Below are positions 10,320-21,409 of a stretch of 64,000 bases of DNA, in pieces (within the stretch, counting starts at the first letter, position 1; every line of letters starts with the position of its first letter). The DNA comes from Paragonimus westermani (lineage: Eukaryota; Platyhelminthes; Trematoda; Plagiorchiida; Troglotrematidae). A program made the position numbers and the translations under genes. The notes under the pieces were generated by a model. That model saw only the letters and a list, made by a program, of their open reading frames with translations, did not search any database and was not told the DNA's origin. The stretch covers positions 34,723 to 98,722 of the forward strand of contig QNGE01001238.1 of the NCBI GenBank assembly GCA_008508345.1, read 5' to 3'.

Positions 10320-13300
10320 GGTTTTTGACCAGCTTGGAGGCGCAGTTATTCGACTATATATTAAAATATAGGCGATAGCCCAAAGCGGATGGGTCACGGG
10401 TAACACGAGAGGTCAAACGAGACAGCAATGAGCGAAGTCGATCCAACGGCGGAAAATGACGTGCAAAAACCTACGACAGAAAACGTCAGCCAAACGGGCA
10501 GAATCTGACAGAAATACGTTCAAATGAATCCATCTGGGTTATTGACTGAAACTCCGGTTGATAAATACGAACGTACGAGCGTCAGGGGAACTTGGGCGTC
10601 GGACAGTAAGGAATTCGTCTTGCCTAACAGCTTTTGTGCACGGTATGTCCAGCCAATCGCTGTCAAGTTTCCATCTTAATTTTAAGTCATTCTTTTAGTT
10701 CTGTGTTTCTACTAGTTTGGACGTCTCCCAACTGTTTTCTTCCAAACGTTTTTCTTCTGTCATCGTTCTTTTTCACACTACACCGATTCGAATGCACATT
10801 ATAGTTTCGTTTTCTTCAATCCTTTCTTTTCCAGTGAGCCAATCGGTCAGATGGGACATATCTGTTACCTCAAGATCATCCGTGCGCATCGTTTGGTGAT
10901 GTGATCTGATGCTGAAGTGGTAATCCATCGCTATTTTGAAAAGGCAAATCACTACTCAGGATTTTTGATGTATTGATTATTACACAAACTGCAGTACGAT
11001 AATAGATTGTACTGTTTTGAAGATATGGAACCTAAGAGGAGAACTTGGTAAGATGATTCTCGAAGGAAACTGGACTGTCTACAAAGGTGCGTTACAAATT
11101 CATCTATGGAAGCCAGCTGATAATTAGAATGACTGGATTCTGTTATGAAATAGTTCAAAGTGGGGAACAAGCCAGAAGCTAGAGATCTTCATGTCATAAA
11201 CTGCAGTTCATGTTACCCCGAACGATACGCTTAACAGATTTCAGTCTGATGAATGATACCTAGGTTTGTTCAAGTTATATAATCAGGAATTTGTTCTGGT
11301 TGAATGAATCAAAATGTTTCAGTCTCAGTTCAGGGCATTATGAGTAGCATGGGGAATAAAGCGGTGATGTATAATGTAGGCAGGAGTAAATGATGTGGTA
11401 TAAGACAGAGCATTTTTGATCTGTCATCTGAGGACAAGTCGATGTGATTAGGTTGAGTGTCGGTTATGTTCGATGGTCAGGAGGTCACTTTTGGTAGATA
11501 AGGTGATTCTCCTCAAAGCACAGCACGTTTGCTCATTGTTATATTGAGGAATATGCATGAGGAGGATGTCAGAATAGAAGTGGGGGTGTACAAGTTGCCA
11601 ATTCCTTTCGAATACAACGTAGTTGAAATTTTTGCAAGTGCAGTTTTCATGCCTCAATTTCTCTTCCTAGGAGCCGTGAAGTACGTGGCTCCCTATTGCT
11701 TAAAGACGGTGTATGAAACAAATCAGTTTTAGGCACTGCATTGAGAAGATACATACAACCTACATATGTGTGACCTAGTTGCTAGAACGCATTTGGACAG
11801 ATAATATATGAATAAGACGATGGAACTAGGTAAAACACATCTGTAAATCTAAAACATCAGTTACACGTAGCACACAGTAATCACGACATTTCGTGACAAA
11901 AGATTTCATACCGGATGTGGACAAATAATGCCGACCCTAATTGCTAGTGCATGGTATGTCAAGTACATTGTTTTCAAAAATGGCTCTTGTGAATGAAGCC
12001 AATGGAGTTCGGATTGAGGGTAACGGTTTGAACAACAGCCAATAAACGACTTTTAGTTTGTTTTGAATGAACTACGTAGACTCACTCAGTCAGACGAAAC
12101 GACTGGAAAACGCTGAAGGCAGATCCTGTTTCCATTACGTGAAAAGTAGATGCTTGACTGCGTGACTGGAACAAATCGCGACTCAGGTGTACCGAATGAC
12201 GTTCTCAGGTGACTGCCGATAGTCTACTTGTGTTGTGAGCCAAGAACACAGATGGCTCAAGGGTTATTGATACGGAAAACCAATACATGAGCTATGTGCT
12301 TCAACGTGACTACAAACAAAAACATTAATCTGCTCATGACACTGGTCTCAGAACGTCACAGTTGCTATGGTCGCCAGTGCTCGGTTCCCTTAAGTATCAA
12401 GTGCCATTTCATGCAATATTGCATTACACGCTTCTTGTATTTTCCGTGGCTAGTTCGATGCCAACGTCCATGCTGATGGCTTACTACTGGATAGTAGTGG
12501 TGAGTAGTATACTTCGATCGTTCGTTCTCACTATACCTGTTACACTACCTGGATTTGACACAGCATGAAAGAACATTCTGTCACTCAGCTGAAGGGCGAA
12601 GCTGGTAGAGATGTAGGTACAATACGTGAATGTGTCCAAAATATTTTTTGCTAATACCAAAACGGAGATTCTTTATTCTCCTTTCAGATATTCTGTCATC
12701 TTTAAACGGAACGAATTGATAAGCAGTCTTCTGTGTGATCCAATACACTGTGGCAACTGTAGTTCACTTGCATTCAGAGGGCTTCGTATAGTGTTTTTCT
12801 CAGAACTCATGCAGAGAGGTAGGTTTGTCGTCACTGTTATTCCATGGAGCGTATTTTTGTAGCTTCGTGCGCTACGAAACGAATGGGACCAGCTTTTGTT
12901 TCATTGTCGTTAAACCACCGAAATGTGTGAATTAGTCAGTCCGAGTGCACTGTAGGTTTCAGAACACTCGCTTATCAGTACGCATTCGACAACACTTGAT
13001 AAGGCAAAACCGCGCGCTGATCAGATCATGCGGCTAAGAGAGCTACATACAGCCTGAACGAGACACCCTACCATGGACTCCGTATCAACAGCCAATCTAT
13101 TTAAAAAACTATACTTATCATCAATTAACGCATTGTTTTAGTATATCACTGATTTCATTGGGAGTGCAGATGAATTAGAATCCCATGAACAACAACAGCT
13201 ATTTTTGGACTAACATTAGAAAGATTTTAGTTGGCAAACTTCGAACTTACCCTTTAGCTTGTTGGCTAAGTTTGAGAGAGTTACTTTTAAGATAGATGTG

Positions 13301-14764
13301 TACAGATCCTTTTATCGGCTAAAGTGCGCCGTCCTCCAGATACTGTACATTGAAAACTCCTAAAATTTAATGCGGAGGCTTTCTACCCAAATCTCTTCTG
13401 CTGTAATATTTACCCGTAATGCATTCGAGGACTTGCCTATCTCAACGAGATAAATTCATCGACGTTATGATTCCTTTCGAATCTTATAAGTAACAATTCT
13501 CCCTTATCATTTTATCACAAAATCCTAGTTACCACTGGATTGCTGAGCACACATTTCAGTCACTTGTTGTTCTCATCCCGTTATTCCTGATTCTATTGCC
13601 ACATTTGGGGTTTTTGTCTTCAACGCTTACGGTTTAATGCTATCACAGACCTTATTCCAATCTTTAACTCATCTCCAGCATTCCTGAACCGGATTACAGT
13701 TCCCATTCTGTCAAATATTTTTACCTAACCTGGTCAGTTCATGTGACAACGATTCTCGACCAGCTGAGAGATGCGGCCTCTGTCTCATTTATATTTTCAT
13801 GTTATTCCCTGCCTTATCGCTTAAGTGATGACTATCAGCTCTTACTTTATCGGTCCAGCTCTCCTGTAAGTTTTTCTACACTTGTCGTTAAAGTAACATT
13901 CTTATCAAAGTCACCCAGACGTATTTCTTACAAATCCAACCAATTTTATTTTCAACACCCGCGTTGATTGTGACAAACTTTTTGAGTTGAATGGTTTCTA
14001 CTCCTATTCATTCTATTTTCACAATGTTTCAATCCAACACGTCAGAAACGTGTTATTATTTGCATTTACGACAACACAGTAGAGTAATTTTCTTTCTTGT
14101 ATGTTTGTTAACTGGCCGTGATTCATTTTTCATCAGTTTACCCGATAACACTTTATGCTATATTAACATGTGGTATTTGTGAGGACACTCTTACCACTAC
14201 AAACACTCCACTTATTCTTTACCTGAGTCTTTTTTTACTTGAATTTAGGTTCATGATGTTGTCACGTGACGTTGGCATGCTCAGCTACCTCTTTCTAACC
14301 TGTACTCTCTATATCAACGATCATCATGAGGAGGTGTATAAGTGCTGCGTGCAAAGACTGAGATTGGTAAGATTGTTGTTCTCTGTAAAATTAAGCAACC
14401 AACCATTAAGATTAAGTATTTTATAAATTAAAATGCAACATTAACAGTGACGATACGTTTGATAAAGTCTTTTGTCAAATCTGGCCGTCCATTAATCCGC
14501 GAGACACGCGACCAGTCCACATATTTCCATGTAATCACTGTTTTATTTTTCCGTGTGTGCTTCCTGAATACAGTCCCGTCAGACTTCCATAAGTCTCCAG
14601 CTGGTGATTTACATGTGGGAACACAAGCCAGGTTGTTTCTTGTAGTTTGCCTTTGTGTAGACAACAACGGAAAAATGCAGTCAGACACATGGCTGGACAG
14701 CAATAGATTGAACTACAAAATGCATATATATGGTTCGCATTTTATTGCGAATTTCGCGTTCAGG
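10320..14764. other. AT-rich non-coding stretch
   Basis: About 4.4 kb of mostly AT-rich sequence. Open frames are short and carry no domain, motif or convincing splice context. No inverted or direct repeat to the rest of the window was noticed. Probably intergenic or intronic. Confidence 0.4.
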
Positions 14765-14960
14765 TAAAAGTTTCCAACCACTGCTCTTCGAAACATGATA
14801 TTTAATTCCACTCGCTGTCCTGTTTCAACCTACTGGTAAACCACATCCTTATCCGAACCTTCAGTTCAGGTACGGCCTTCGTACTTGTGGGTCGAAATTA
14901 TTAACTGCTATCCTACTGACCTCACACCAGTCTTAACCGAATTATATACGATTGGCCGCT
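14765..14960 (-). mobile_element. SINE-family-2-like repeat, degraded
   Basis: Read on the minus strand, a tRNA-like stretch GTGAGGTCAGTAGGATAGCAG is followed by a weak B-box (ATTTCGACCC). The part further downstream on the minus strand (around TTTCGAAGAGCAGTGG) resembles the matching region of the copy at 15395-15790. It is heavily diverged. Confidence 0.4.
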
Positions 14961-15394
14961 TGCTTCCGGAATTATCTTTTTCGACAGTTGCCTCCGCCGT
15001 GGACTCGGCGCCTATTTGGAGCAGCACGATGGGTTAAATACATCCGGAGTGATTTTATTTTACGTGATGGTATTCCAAGCCTGCCCATTTTCCCGAACTA
15101 CTTGTGCCCAACTTGGATTCGTATGACCGTATTTTCGAAGTGCTAGCTAGCAGTATCTATTTTACAGATATACCGCACTGTTTTGGGGTTACTGGTGTGA
15201 AATACCTCCCTGTTGCTCAGTTTGCATATCCAGGCACACAAAATTGCGCATCTCCGACCACAAAGATGCCATTATTTCTCCGATCGGACATAAGAATTCA
15301 CGTGGCCAGAAAATTAACCCGAATAAAAATTATAAGGGAAAGTCCGTGATCTACTTCAAACCAAAATCCACTTAAAATTAGTCAGAGATTTGGT
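14961..15394. other. Non-coding, nothing recognised
   Basis: Lies between two minus-strand SINE-like repeats. Frames at 14952-15146 and 15104-15349 have no domain. Confidence 0.35.
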
Positions 15395-15790
15395 CAATTT
15401 CAGGTCGAACACCACTTACATTTGACCACAGTCTTAGCATTCAGGTAGAACTCCAAGTCAGCCTCCTTCGAAAAGAAATAAGTAATCCCAGTTTCGCTGT
15501 TACTGGGGCTCGTCAGTAGTGCGTATACTTGTGACGACTGGGATTATTACTCCGACCACTCTCTCGTAGAGCAAACGTGTTGACCACTGCGCCAATGACT
15601 TCACATTAGGCACGACCGAAGTTTCATGTGTGAACGTTCAATCATATCCGCTTGTGAGAGATGATCAGGTTGCCTGATCTTCTCGATAGGAGACCCGGTA
15701 ATTGTCCCGTTAACTTCAGACGATAACCCTGCTACTAAGAGTTCTGAGATAGGTCGAAATCTGCGATCACATTAAGCCTGCAATACGACA
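15395..15790 (-). mobile_element. tRNA-derived SINE, family 2
   Basis: On the minus strand an A-box-like string TGGCGCAGTGGTCAACACG (about 15575-15593) is followed by a degraded B-box (GGTCGGAGTAATAATCCC, about 15538-15555). Sequence at 15640-15780 also aligns to 28880-29040, both minus: CTTCTCGATAGGA / ATCTCGATAAGGA and CGATAACCCTGCTACTAAGA / CGATAACCCTGCAATTAAGA. The low-coordinate side matches 32860-32885 (AGTCAGCCTCCTTCGAAAAGAA). Several distant copies plus Pol III-type boxes support a SINE. The ends are approximate. Confidence 0.65.
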
Positions 15791-17219
15791 TTTTACCCAA
15801 ATCCTCGACTACTTGTCAGTAGTCTAAAACGTCGTCCAACAGATTTAAGTATTGTAGACATGGGCTCCAGCACACGCAAGATGATACCACTAAACTCGCC
15901 CATAGTTGTGTGTCTGCCAGTAATTGTGTTCAGTCTTCCTGAGAGTAGGTCTGCAATTCTACGAGGTTAGAAGGAACACGACAGAAATTAATCTTGAAAA
16001 TTTCCTATTTAGTTGGATTTTTCTGATATTTCAACAGAGCGAATTAATAGACTGTCAAAGAGCTGTGACCCCAACTACACTGTCTAGCTGCGTCCGCTGC
16101 GAGTTATTCATCATGCCATAGCTGAATCCGAAGAGCTAATGGCGCTGCAACAAGCCAGCTACGGCATGAGTGAGAACTCAGTTAGACTACCCCCCGACCG
16201 AGACAAATGCACACGCCTGCAGTCGTTTTCTGAGACTCAAGGAGTTGATAAACACAAGCGCAGGAGTATTCCTGTACACAACGTGCCTTCTACAAAAAGC
16301 GCTGATGCCGCTAACCAAGTAGTGCACATCCTTGACTAGTGGAAATTCTTAGCGTCACCTATCAATCTGTCTAATCCAAGTCATCGGAGTTAGCCGCCTG
16401 CATCGGCCCGTTTACTTAACCTCGGCAAAGGCACTTCGAATTCTGAAAAATAACCGTTTTAACAACAGAAGTGACGAAACAGACGCATGTAACTAGGTCA
16501 GCAGCCCACTCACGGCTGCCTATTGGAATTTTGTTGTCGTTTTGACACAAAAAAATAATCGGATCCGAGTAGAAAAAACAATATACTTTCAAGAAACCCA
16601 GTGTGATTGCCACTAATATTGTCTCAAGTGACCTTCCCACAGATTTCACGTCCAGTCCAGGAGTTAAAAAAAACCGATTGATTGCCACCCTCATGTAGGG
16701 GATGGCGACATCAAGGCAAGCTGCAACATATCTCGATGAATTCTCTTAGGCAGATTCATCTGTCATGCATACCGCATGCGGATAAAGCGCTTCTTGGTAA
16801 TGTTTTTACACCAACTTGGCTTCAAACTTTTGTAAACCAGACAAATTTCGTGACCTCTGTTCCCGCAGAAGCCCGCTTTTGGTAGGCGTCACACAGAACC
16901 GGTGTAGGAAGGAAGTACGGGATAGCAAACTGTTCATCTCCGGTATGACAGTGTCCCACAGTGATGAGAAAGTCGCTAAAAAAGGTGTTGTAGCACCTTA
17001 TTTGGGACCACACCTAAATACCTCAAGTATTTGTAACAAAGTGCTGTTGGGTCTTTAGGAATCAGTTTGGCAAGTAGTTTGCGTCACTCAAAACTTCGTT
17101 TGTTTGATTGGTGTGATTTGCAGATCGCCTTTTCTCCATACAGATGCCAGCATATTCTTGCATGAAGCCCTGCATATAATACTATCTTCGGTTATGCTCA
17201 AACATTAGTATTGGGAGAT
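15791..17219. other. Non-coding, nothing recognised
   Basis: Several open frames occur (15924-16121, 16139-16339, 16416-16694 minus), but none has a recognisable domain. The stretch may include the 5' part of the CR1-like element, decayed beyond recognition. Confidence 0.35.
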
Positions 17220-19390
17220 CACCTGCATCTAGACGTTACAAACGTCTTCCTCCGCCGGAGATTTCTTGAAGAAGCAGTAATGAAAGCCGAACTATTCCAG
17301 CATGTCTAAGACCACACGAGGTGACGGGTGGGTCAAGGGCCGTTTTGTAGTGACTACATTTTTACCGACAAGGTAGACACGGTAAGTAATCCAAATGTCA
17401 GCCGCACTTGGTCGTAATGATCACGGGATAATTTACTTCAGCTATTTAGGCGGAACTAGGCAATATGTTTACCAGAATACCGGTCTAAAGGCTTATTACA
17501 AGGCAAATTTCGCAGAGAAGATAGCTTAGCAAAATTGAGTGGTCTGACTCCTTTACTTCACTCAGTCTAGATTATCACTGGCAGAATTGAGGAAATCACT
17601 GATACTTCTAAAAACCATGTTTCAGCAAAGTGTTCCTGGCTTATTAGAAAGCCTAGACGCATGCAGAGTAGAATCAAACATTGGATTACATTGAATCACT
17701 CAGCTTGGAACATATACCAACCAGAACAAACCGAACTTGCAGTTGTTGAGTATGTCGTGTGGCGCGATTTTATCAAGACTGCTATCAGAGAAGATCGATT
17801 TTGCTACCAACACGGTCTTGTTCAAAATCTGAATCCTAAAAATTTTCTCTGTATCGAAGCCGTAAAACACACAGGGTGTAAGGTTGGCATTTCTCATCCG
17901 CAAGCTTCTAGTGGATTTATCAGTGCAGACACACAGGCGGCCAACACCCTGGACAAACAGTACGCAGATGCACATAACTGTAAATCACGAACGACTTGTG
18001 AGCACATAGGCAGTAAATTAAATGAACTGCCCGACATTTCAGTGTCATTAATCAGAATCAAGATAGGGTACTTACCAACCCACAAATTACCTGATGCAAA
18101 CTTGATAACTCCTGTGGTCTTAGAAGACTGCACCCGGGAATTAGCAGAACCGCTTACAGCACTTTTCGATCGCTGTTTGTCGACTGGCCGTCCATCAGAA
18201 GCCTGGGAATAGTTTATTATCACACCCATCTTCAAAGATAAGCACAGAGACGGTCCAGCAAACTATTGACTAAAATACTGCACAGCTTATTAGATGACTC
18301 TCCCCAGGCCAAGGTTAAAGACCTCCAACTCGTCACCGAAGAGTAACATGTTTAGACGAAGGCTGCAGGCGCGAGATTGGCCACAGCTGTGGTTTGGCCT
18401 GAATTTTCCAAAGCCTTTGACAGTGTGAATCATCTCATCTCATCTTGCTATAGAAACTGAATTCTTTTGGCCTTTATAAGCATCTACTCAGGGCAGTCCA
18501 CGGCCAACAACGTCTTTCCGCAAAGATAAACCTTAGAACCCCTGTTATCCATTCTCTTCGTTCTTGAACTATCCAATATAGTCAAATCACTGAATTGCTC
18601 TACACCGACAGCAAAATGTTCTGGCGAGTTTTAGGGTACCCAGGAGATACGATGAATTTACAGGACGATTTCAACTGTCTAAACTGGTGGTGTATAAAAA
18701 ATAACTTACCGCTCAATATTAACAACTGTTAAGTCATTCGCGTCCACCATCCACATTGCACTGACTACTACCTTGATGACATGAAGTTGCTCGTGTCAGC
18801 AGGCCAACCGGACCTAAAGGTTATACTGACAAACAGTTTGACCTTGTCTAAAAATTGTGTTGCCATGGCTAAAAAGGCTCCACCAACCCTAAAATTTCTA
18901 GAAAGAACTCGTGGAACCTTCCACCCCGAAGCATTTCCTACTATGTTCACTTCCATAATCCGCTCATTTCAGAGAAGGGACATACAGGCTTGTGTTATTT
19001 ATCTTAAGAAAGATTTGACATTTACTGAAAGTGTTCAGAAACGTGCCACTGGAATAATTATTGGGCTCAAGAGACTCACCTACCAGAAGAGACTGACGGA
19101 ATTACTTCAGTTCTCAATAAATTTCGGAAACCTCACGGAGGGGACCTAATTCTTACCTAAAAATACTCCACACACCCGGGTCCTCCATTGGCACATCTCC
19201 TCTCGCTAAATAAAGATAAATGTTTGAGAGTTTACTCGCTAAAAAGCGTTTCACAGTTAGGGTTTGTTCACATTGGAACGCGTTGCCCAACTCTCCGGTC
19301 ACGGGTGAATTGGCTGAAAGTGTTAAACTGTTACTAGGCAGCCTGTATTACAAGTCCACTAACAGTTATTCTAGCCCAGCCTCATAAGTC
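17220..19390 (+). mobile_element. CR1-like LINE, decayed
   Basis: A linker region and an RT in the order of CR1/jockey LINEs run from about 17640 to 19390. The AP endonuclease expected upstream is not recognisable, so the copy is 5'-truncated or its 5' part is eroded. The C-terminal part, after a frameshift, contains ILHTPGSS and HWNALPNSPVTGELAESVK (about 19155-19330). These match the WNxLP ... VxxFK end of the family. No target duplication or tail was identified. Confidence 0.8.
17640..19360 (+). pseudogene. CR1-like reverse transcriptase, active site lost
   Basis: The N-terminal 183-residue frame (17661-18212) carries the pre-RT linker and the RT entry block LEDCTRELAEPLTALFDRCL, SEAWE, then FIITPIFKDKHRDGPANY after a stop. 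FSKAFDSVN (about 18406-18432) is motif A. The active box, at 18601-18612, reads Tyr-Thr-Asp-Ser instead of Tyr-Ala-Asp-Asp, so one catalytic Asp is gone. Then come LQDDFNCLNWWCIKNNLPLN (about 18660-18719) and the C-terminal frame 18781-19149 with LSKNCVAMAKKAP, VQKRATGIIIGLKRLTYQKRL. Reading frames shift several times. It is clearly non-functional. Confidence 0.85.
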
Positions 19391-19624
19391 ATTGACTACA
19401 TATGTCTGAGTGAATGTTGTTTCGGTGTTTATTGCTGAAATGATTGAAGCCAGTAGATTTATTGAATTTATCATGGCTTTAGTTCCATTCACCTTTTCTT
19501 TATACGTATGAAAGGCCAGCACACTCCATCACGTATAGGCTTTCACTGTGTCAGCATCAATCTCCGGTATTATTAATTATCAACAAACAAAACATATCTC
19601 GACCTGTTAGACGGGGTTGGTGAT
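19391..19624. other. Short non-coding spacer
   Basis: Nothing recognised between the CR1-like element and the SINE. Confidence 0.4.
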
Positions 19625-19745
19625 TTCAGTCTAGTACAGTTGGTGGAGAGCTTGCCGCGTCGAGGCATGCTGTGTCTGCCGTTGGTTCGAATCCAGCTAA
19701 AGCCCTGACTTTTCACAATTGGGTCTCATCTAAAACCGCAAATCT
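19625..19745 (+). mobile_element. tRNA-derived SINE, copy 2
   Basis: Same family as 541-665. The A-box-like string CTAGTACAGTTGGTGG is at 19631-19646. The B-box GGTTCGAATCC (19684-19694) is a perfect Pol III consensus match. The body AGCTAAAGCCCTGACTTTTCACAATTGGGTCTC matches copy 1. No poly(A) tail or clear target duplication was seen. Confidence 0.8.
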
Positions 19746-20280
19746 GCCAGACTGCTTTTTATCACTACGCTTCATTGTCAGTAAGACTTATTACTAATGT
19801 ATGTAATGAAATTCAAGCATCATTTTGACTGGACTACATTAATCAATAGTCCACCGGTTTCACTGCACAACTGTGACAGCTGAATAGCAAATTCTGTGTT
19901 AGCAATTATGTTACCGGACTGTTTTCATAGAGACTAGCCGGAAGCATTAGTCAACGCCTGTTGCGTCCGGCTGAGTGTGGCGAATCCCTATGTGTCGTCC
20001 TTATTTTTGCAAATCAAATCACTGCACAATGGCCTAATGCATAATCATGGGGAAGTTCGTGGATTTTTCCTCCCTGACTCTCTTCAGTTAGTCCTGGACT
20101 TTGGTTGCAGTAACTATTTAGGATACCGCTATATTTCCTCACCCAGGCTGGACTTCTTATACACTATATCAAAATGGGTCTGCTATCTTATGACTGAGTT
20201 TGTTGTGGCGTTCAGACTATTGATCGCTGATATAACAGGTGGTTGGCATGGACAAGGTACCACAACATGAGAAACCTCAC
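19746..20280. other. Non-coding, nothing recognised
   Basis: On the minus strand this lies just downstream of the LRR exon at 20494-20281, so it is either its next intron or its 3' untranslated region. Confidence 0.4.
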
Positions 20281-20494
20281 CACTTGCATCCAAAGGCTAC
20301 TGTCCGCAGTATTAGTCGGTCAATTTTCATTATTTCAATGCGAGCCTTCTTTTTCTCAATGGATTCAACGAATTGTCGATCGAGTACGTGAAGCTGAGAA
20401 TGGGCGGTTAAAATGTAGTGTTTGTACGAGGAGTTTTGCGTCAGCATATTCCCGGAAAGATCCAGTTCTTTCAAGCCATGAATGGAACGTGTTT
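20281..20494 (-). CDS. LRR protein, late exon (C-terminal cap)
   Basis: The 214-nt exon reads SIHGLKELDLSGNMLTQ (a leucine-rich repeat), then SSYKHYILTAHSQLHVLDRQ, the typical closing cap of SDS22/LRRC-type proteins (Y..Y.....P.L..LDR). A basic tail with EKKKARIEIMKI follows. The acceptor TTCCTAACAG precedes the exon. The donor is GTGAGG right after 20281, but the frame also meets TGA at 20277-20279, so this could instead be the terminal exon. It needs one nucleotide from the preceding exon to complete its first codon. Strand, order and protein type fit the LRR exon at 28265-27807, so I infer one gene. The exact family (an LRRC72-like axonemal protein is one possibility) is uncertain. Confidence 0.7.
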
Positions 20495-20689
20495 CTGTTA
20501 GGAAGTTCTGTTTAAAAAAGAAAGTGCTGACAGTGTAATGAAAATAAAATTACAAACAGACTTGGTGTTTACTCCCGTGTTTTAGTTATCTCCTCATTGC
20601 GTTTATTTCAGTGCTACTGAATCGAATCTATTTGCTTGGTTTCCCGTTGAAATGTTTACTTAATCTATCAGAACAGACTAACATGTGTT

Positions 20690-20945
20690 TCTTGCAAGGA
20701 ATACGTTTATACGCGGTAGACCGACGAACAGGCCCCCCCAATCAAATTGGGTAGGAGAAGGGGCACAATACATCGCTGAAACCACACCCAAACCAGCCGG
20801 CACGGTTTTCCTCAGAAGTGTTGCAGTCGAAATCACATTGCAATGTGATTTCGATTGTAACGCTCCTGAGGAAGGCCACCCGAGGTGGTTGAAACGTAGA
20901 GTATTACAACTTGCTCGTAAAGTTGTGTTATTCCCAATCTGTTTA
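20690..20945 (+). mobile_element. PLE-like terminal-repeat fragment with hairpin
   Basis: Contains a 62-nt near-perfect palindrome (20810-20871). Directly after it come CTGAGGA (20866-20872), a short stem CCACC-CGA-GGTGG (20876-20888) and GAAAC (20891-20895). CTGANGA, helix and GAAA in this order recall the hammerhead ribozyme core known from Penelope-like element terminal repeats. A frame reads EEGHPRWLKRRVLQLARKVVL, a translation I associate with PLE-type repeats. The assignment is by pattern only. The fragment lies inside the presumed LRR gene intron. Confidence 0.45.
20810..20871. repeat. 62-nt near-perfect palindrome / RNA hairpin
   Basis: Arms 20810-20840 and 20841-20871 pair at 30 of 31 positions with no loop. 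The one mismatch is A20816/C20865. Three of the pairs are G-T (G-U in RNA), which is what selection or drift on an RNA stem would leave. The centre is TCACATTG/CAATGTGA. Confidence 0.9.
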
Positions 20946-21009
20946 TCAATAACATGTTAAACACGACGCCCAAACTACTCAACTTCATTCGTACTACATT
21001 TGGTGCGGA

Positions 21010-21110
21010 TATCTTATAGCCGGCCTAGTGGTGTAGGCGCACCTTAGGTCAAGCGGCTCGGCTCCATCACACCAGTGTTTTGACCACCACGGCCCACGAT
21101 CAATAACAAC
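21010..21110 (+). repeat. Weak tRNA-like stretch
   Basis: GGCCTAGTGGTGTAGGCGC (about 21022-21040) resembles a Pol III A-box region, but no good B-box follows at the expected distance (only GTTTTGACCACC). Possibly an old SINE. Confidence 0.25.
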
Positions 21111-21131
21111 TGGCTGCTGATGTATTTTTAG

Positions 21132-21405
21132 TCACCGGTGCACACTCGTTCGCAACCTAGCGTTGCCCATAATGCGCTGAAACGTTTAAACGCACTGTCT
21201 GGACAGTTAGTTTCCAAACAATCTTTTGATAATTTATAAAATCGCTTCGTTTCTGAATGCAGCCTTTGTTGTCTATCGTTTGATGAAATCATTATATTGA
21301 TGAGAAAGTATCGTATTTTTAATATGTACGTTTCCAGGCGCTGGTGCATACACGTTCCCAGCCCAACGTTGCTTCTCGAGCGTTGAAACGTGTACAGGGA
21401 CACAT
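21132..21405 (+). repeat. Two direct copies of a ~65-bp unit
   Basis: A block at 21132-21200 recurs at about 21335-21405 with about 203 bases between starts. Shared parts are GGTGCAnACnCGTTC, CAACGTTGC / TAGCGTTGC and GCGnTGAAACGTnTA. This could be a two-unit remnant of a ~200-bp tandem repeat or a terminal repeat pair. An open minus-strand frame covers it, but the repetition argues against a gene. Confidence 0.5.
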
Positions 21406-21409
21406 CTCT

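Noticed and set aside
10717..14426. Several small membrane-protein-like frames
   Set aside because: AT-rich DNA yields Phe/Leu/Ile-rich chance frames; there are no conserved motifs, splice signals or repeats.
21128..21403. Minus-strand protein of 91 residues
   Set aside because: The frame spans a direct DNA repeat and has no known motif.
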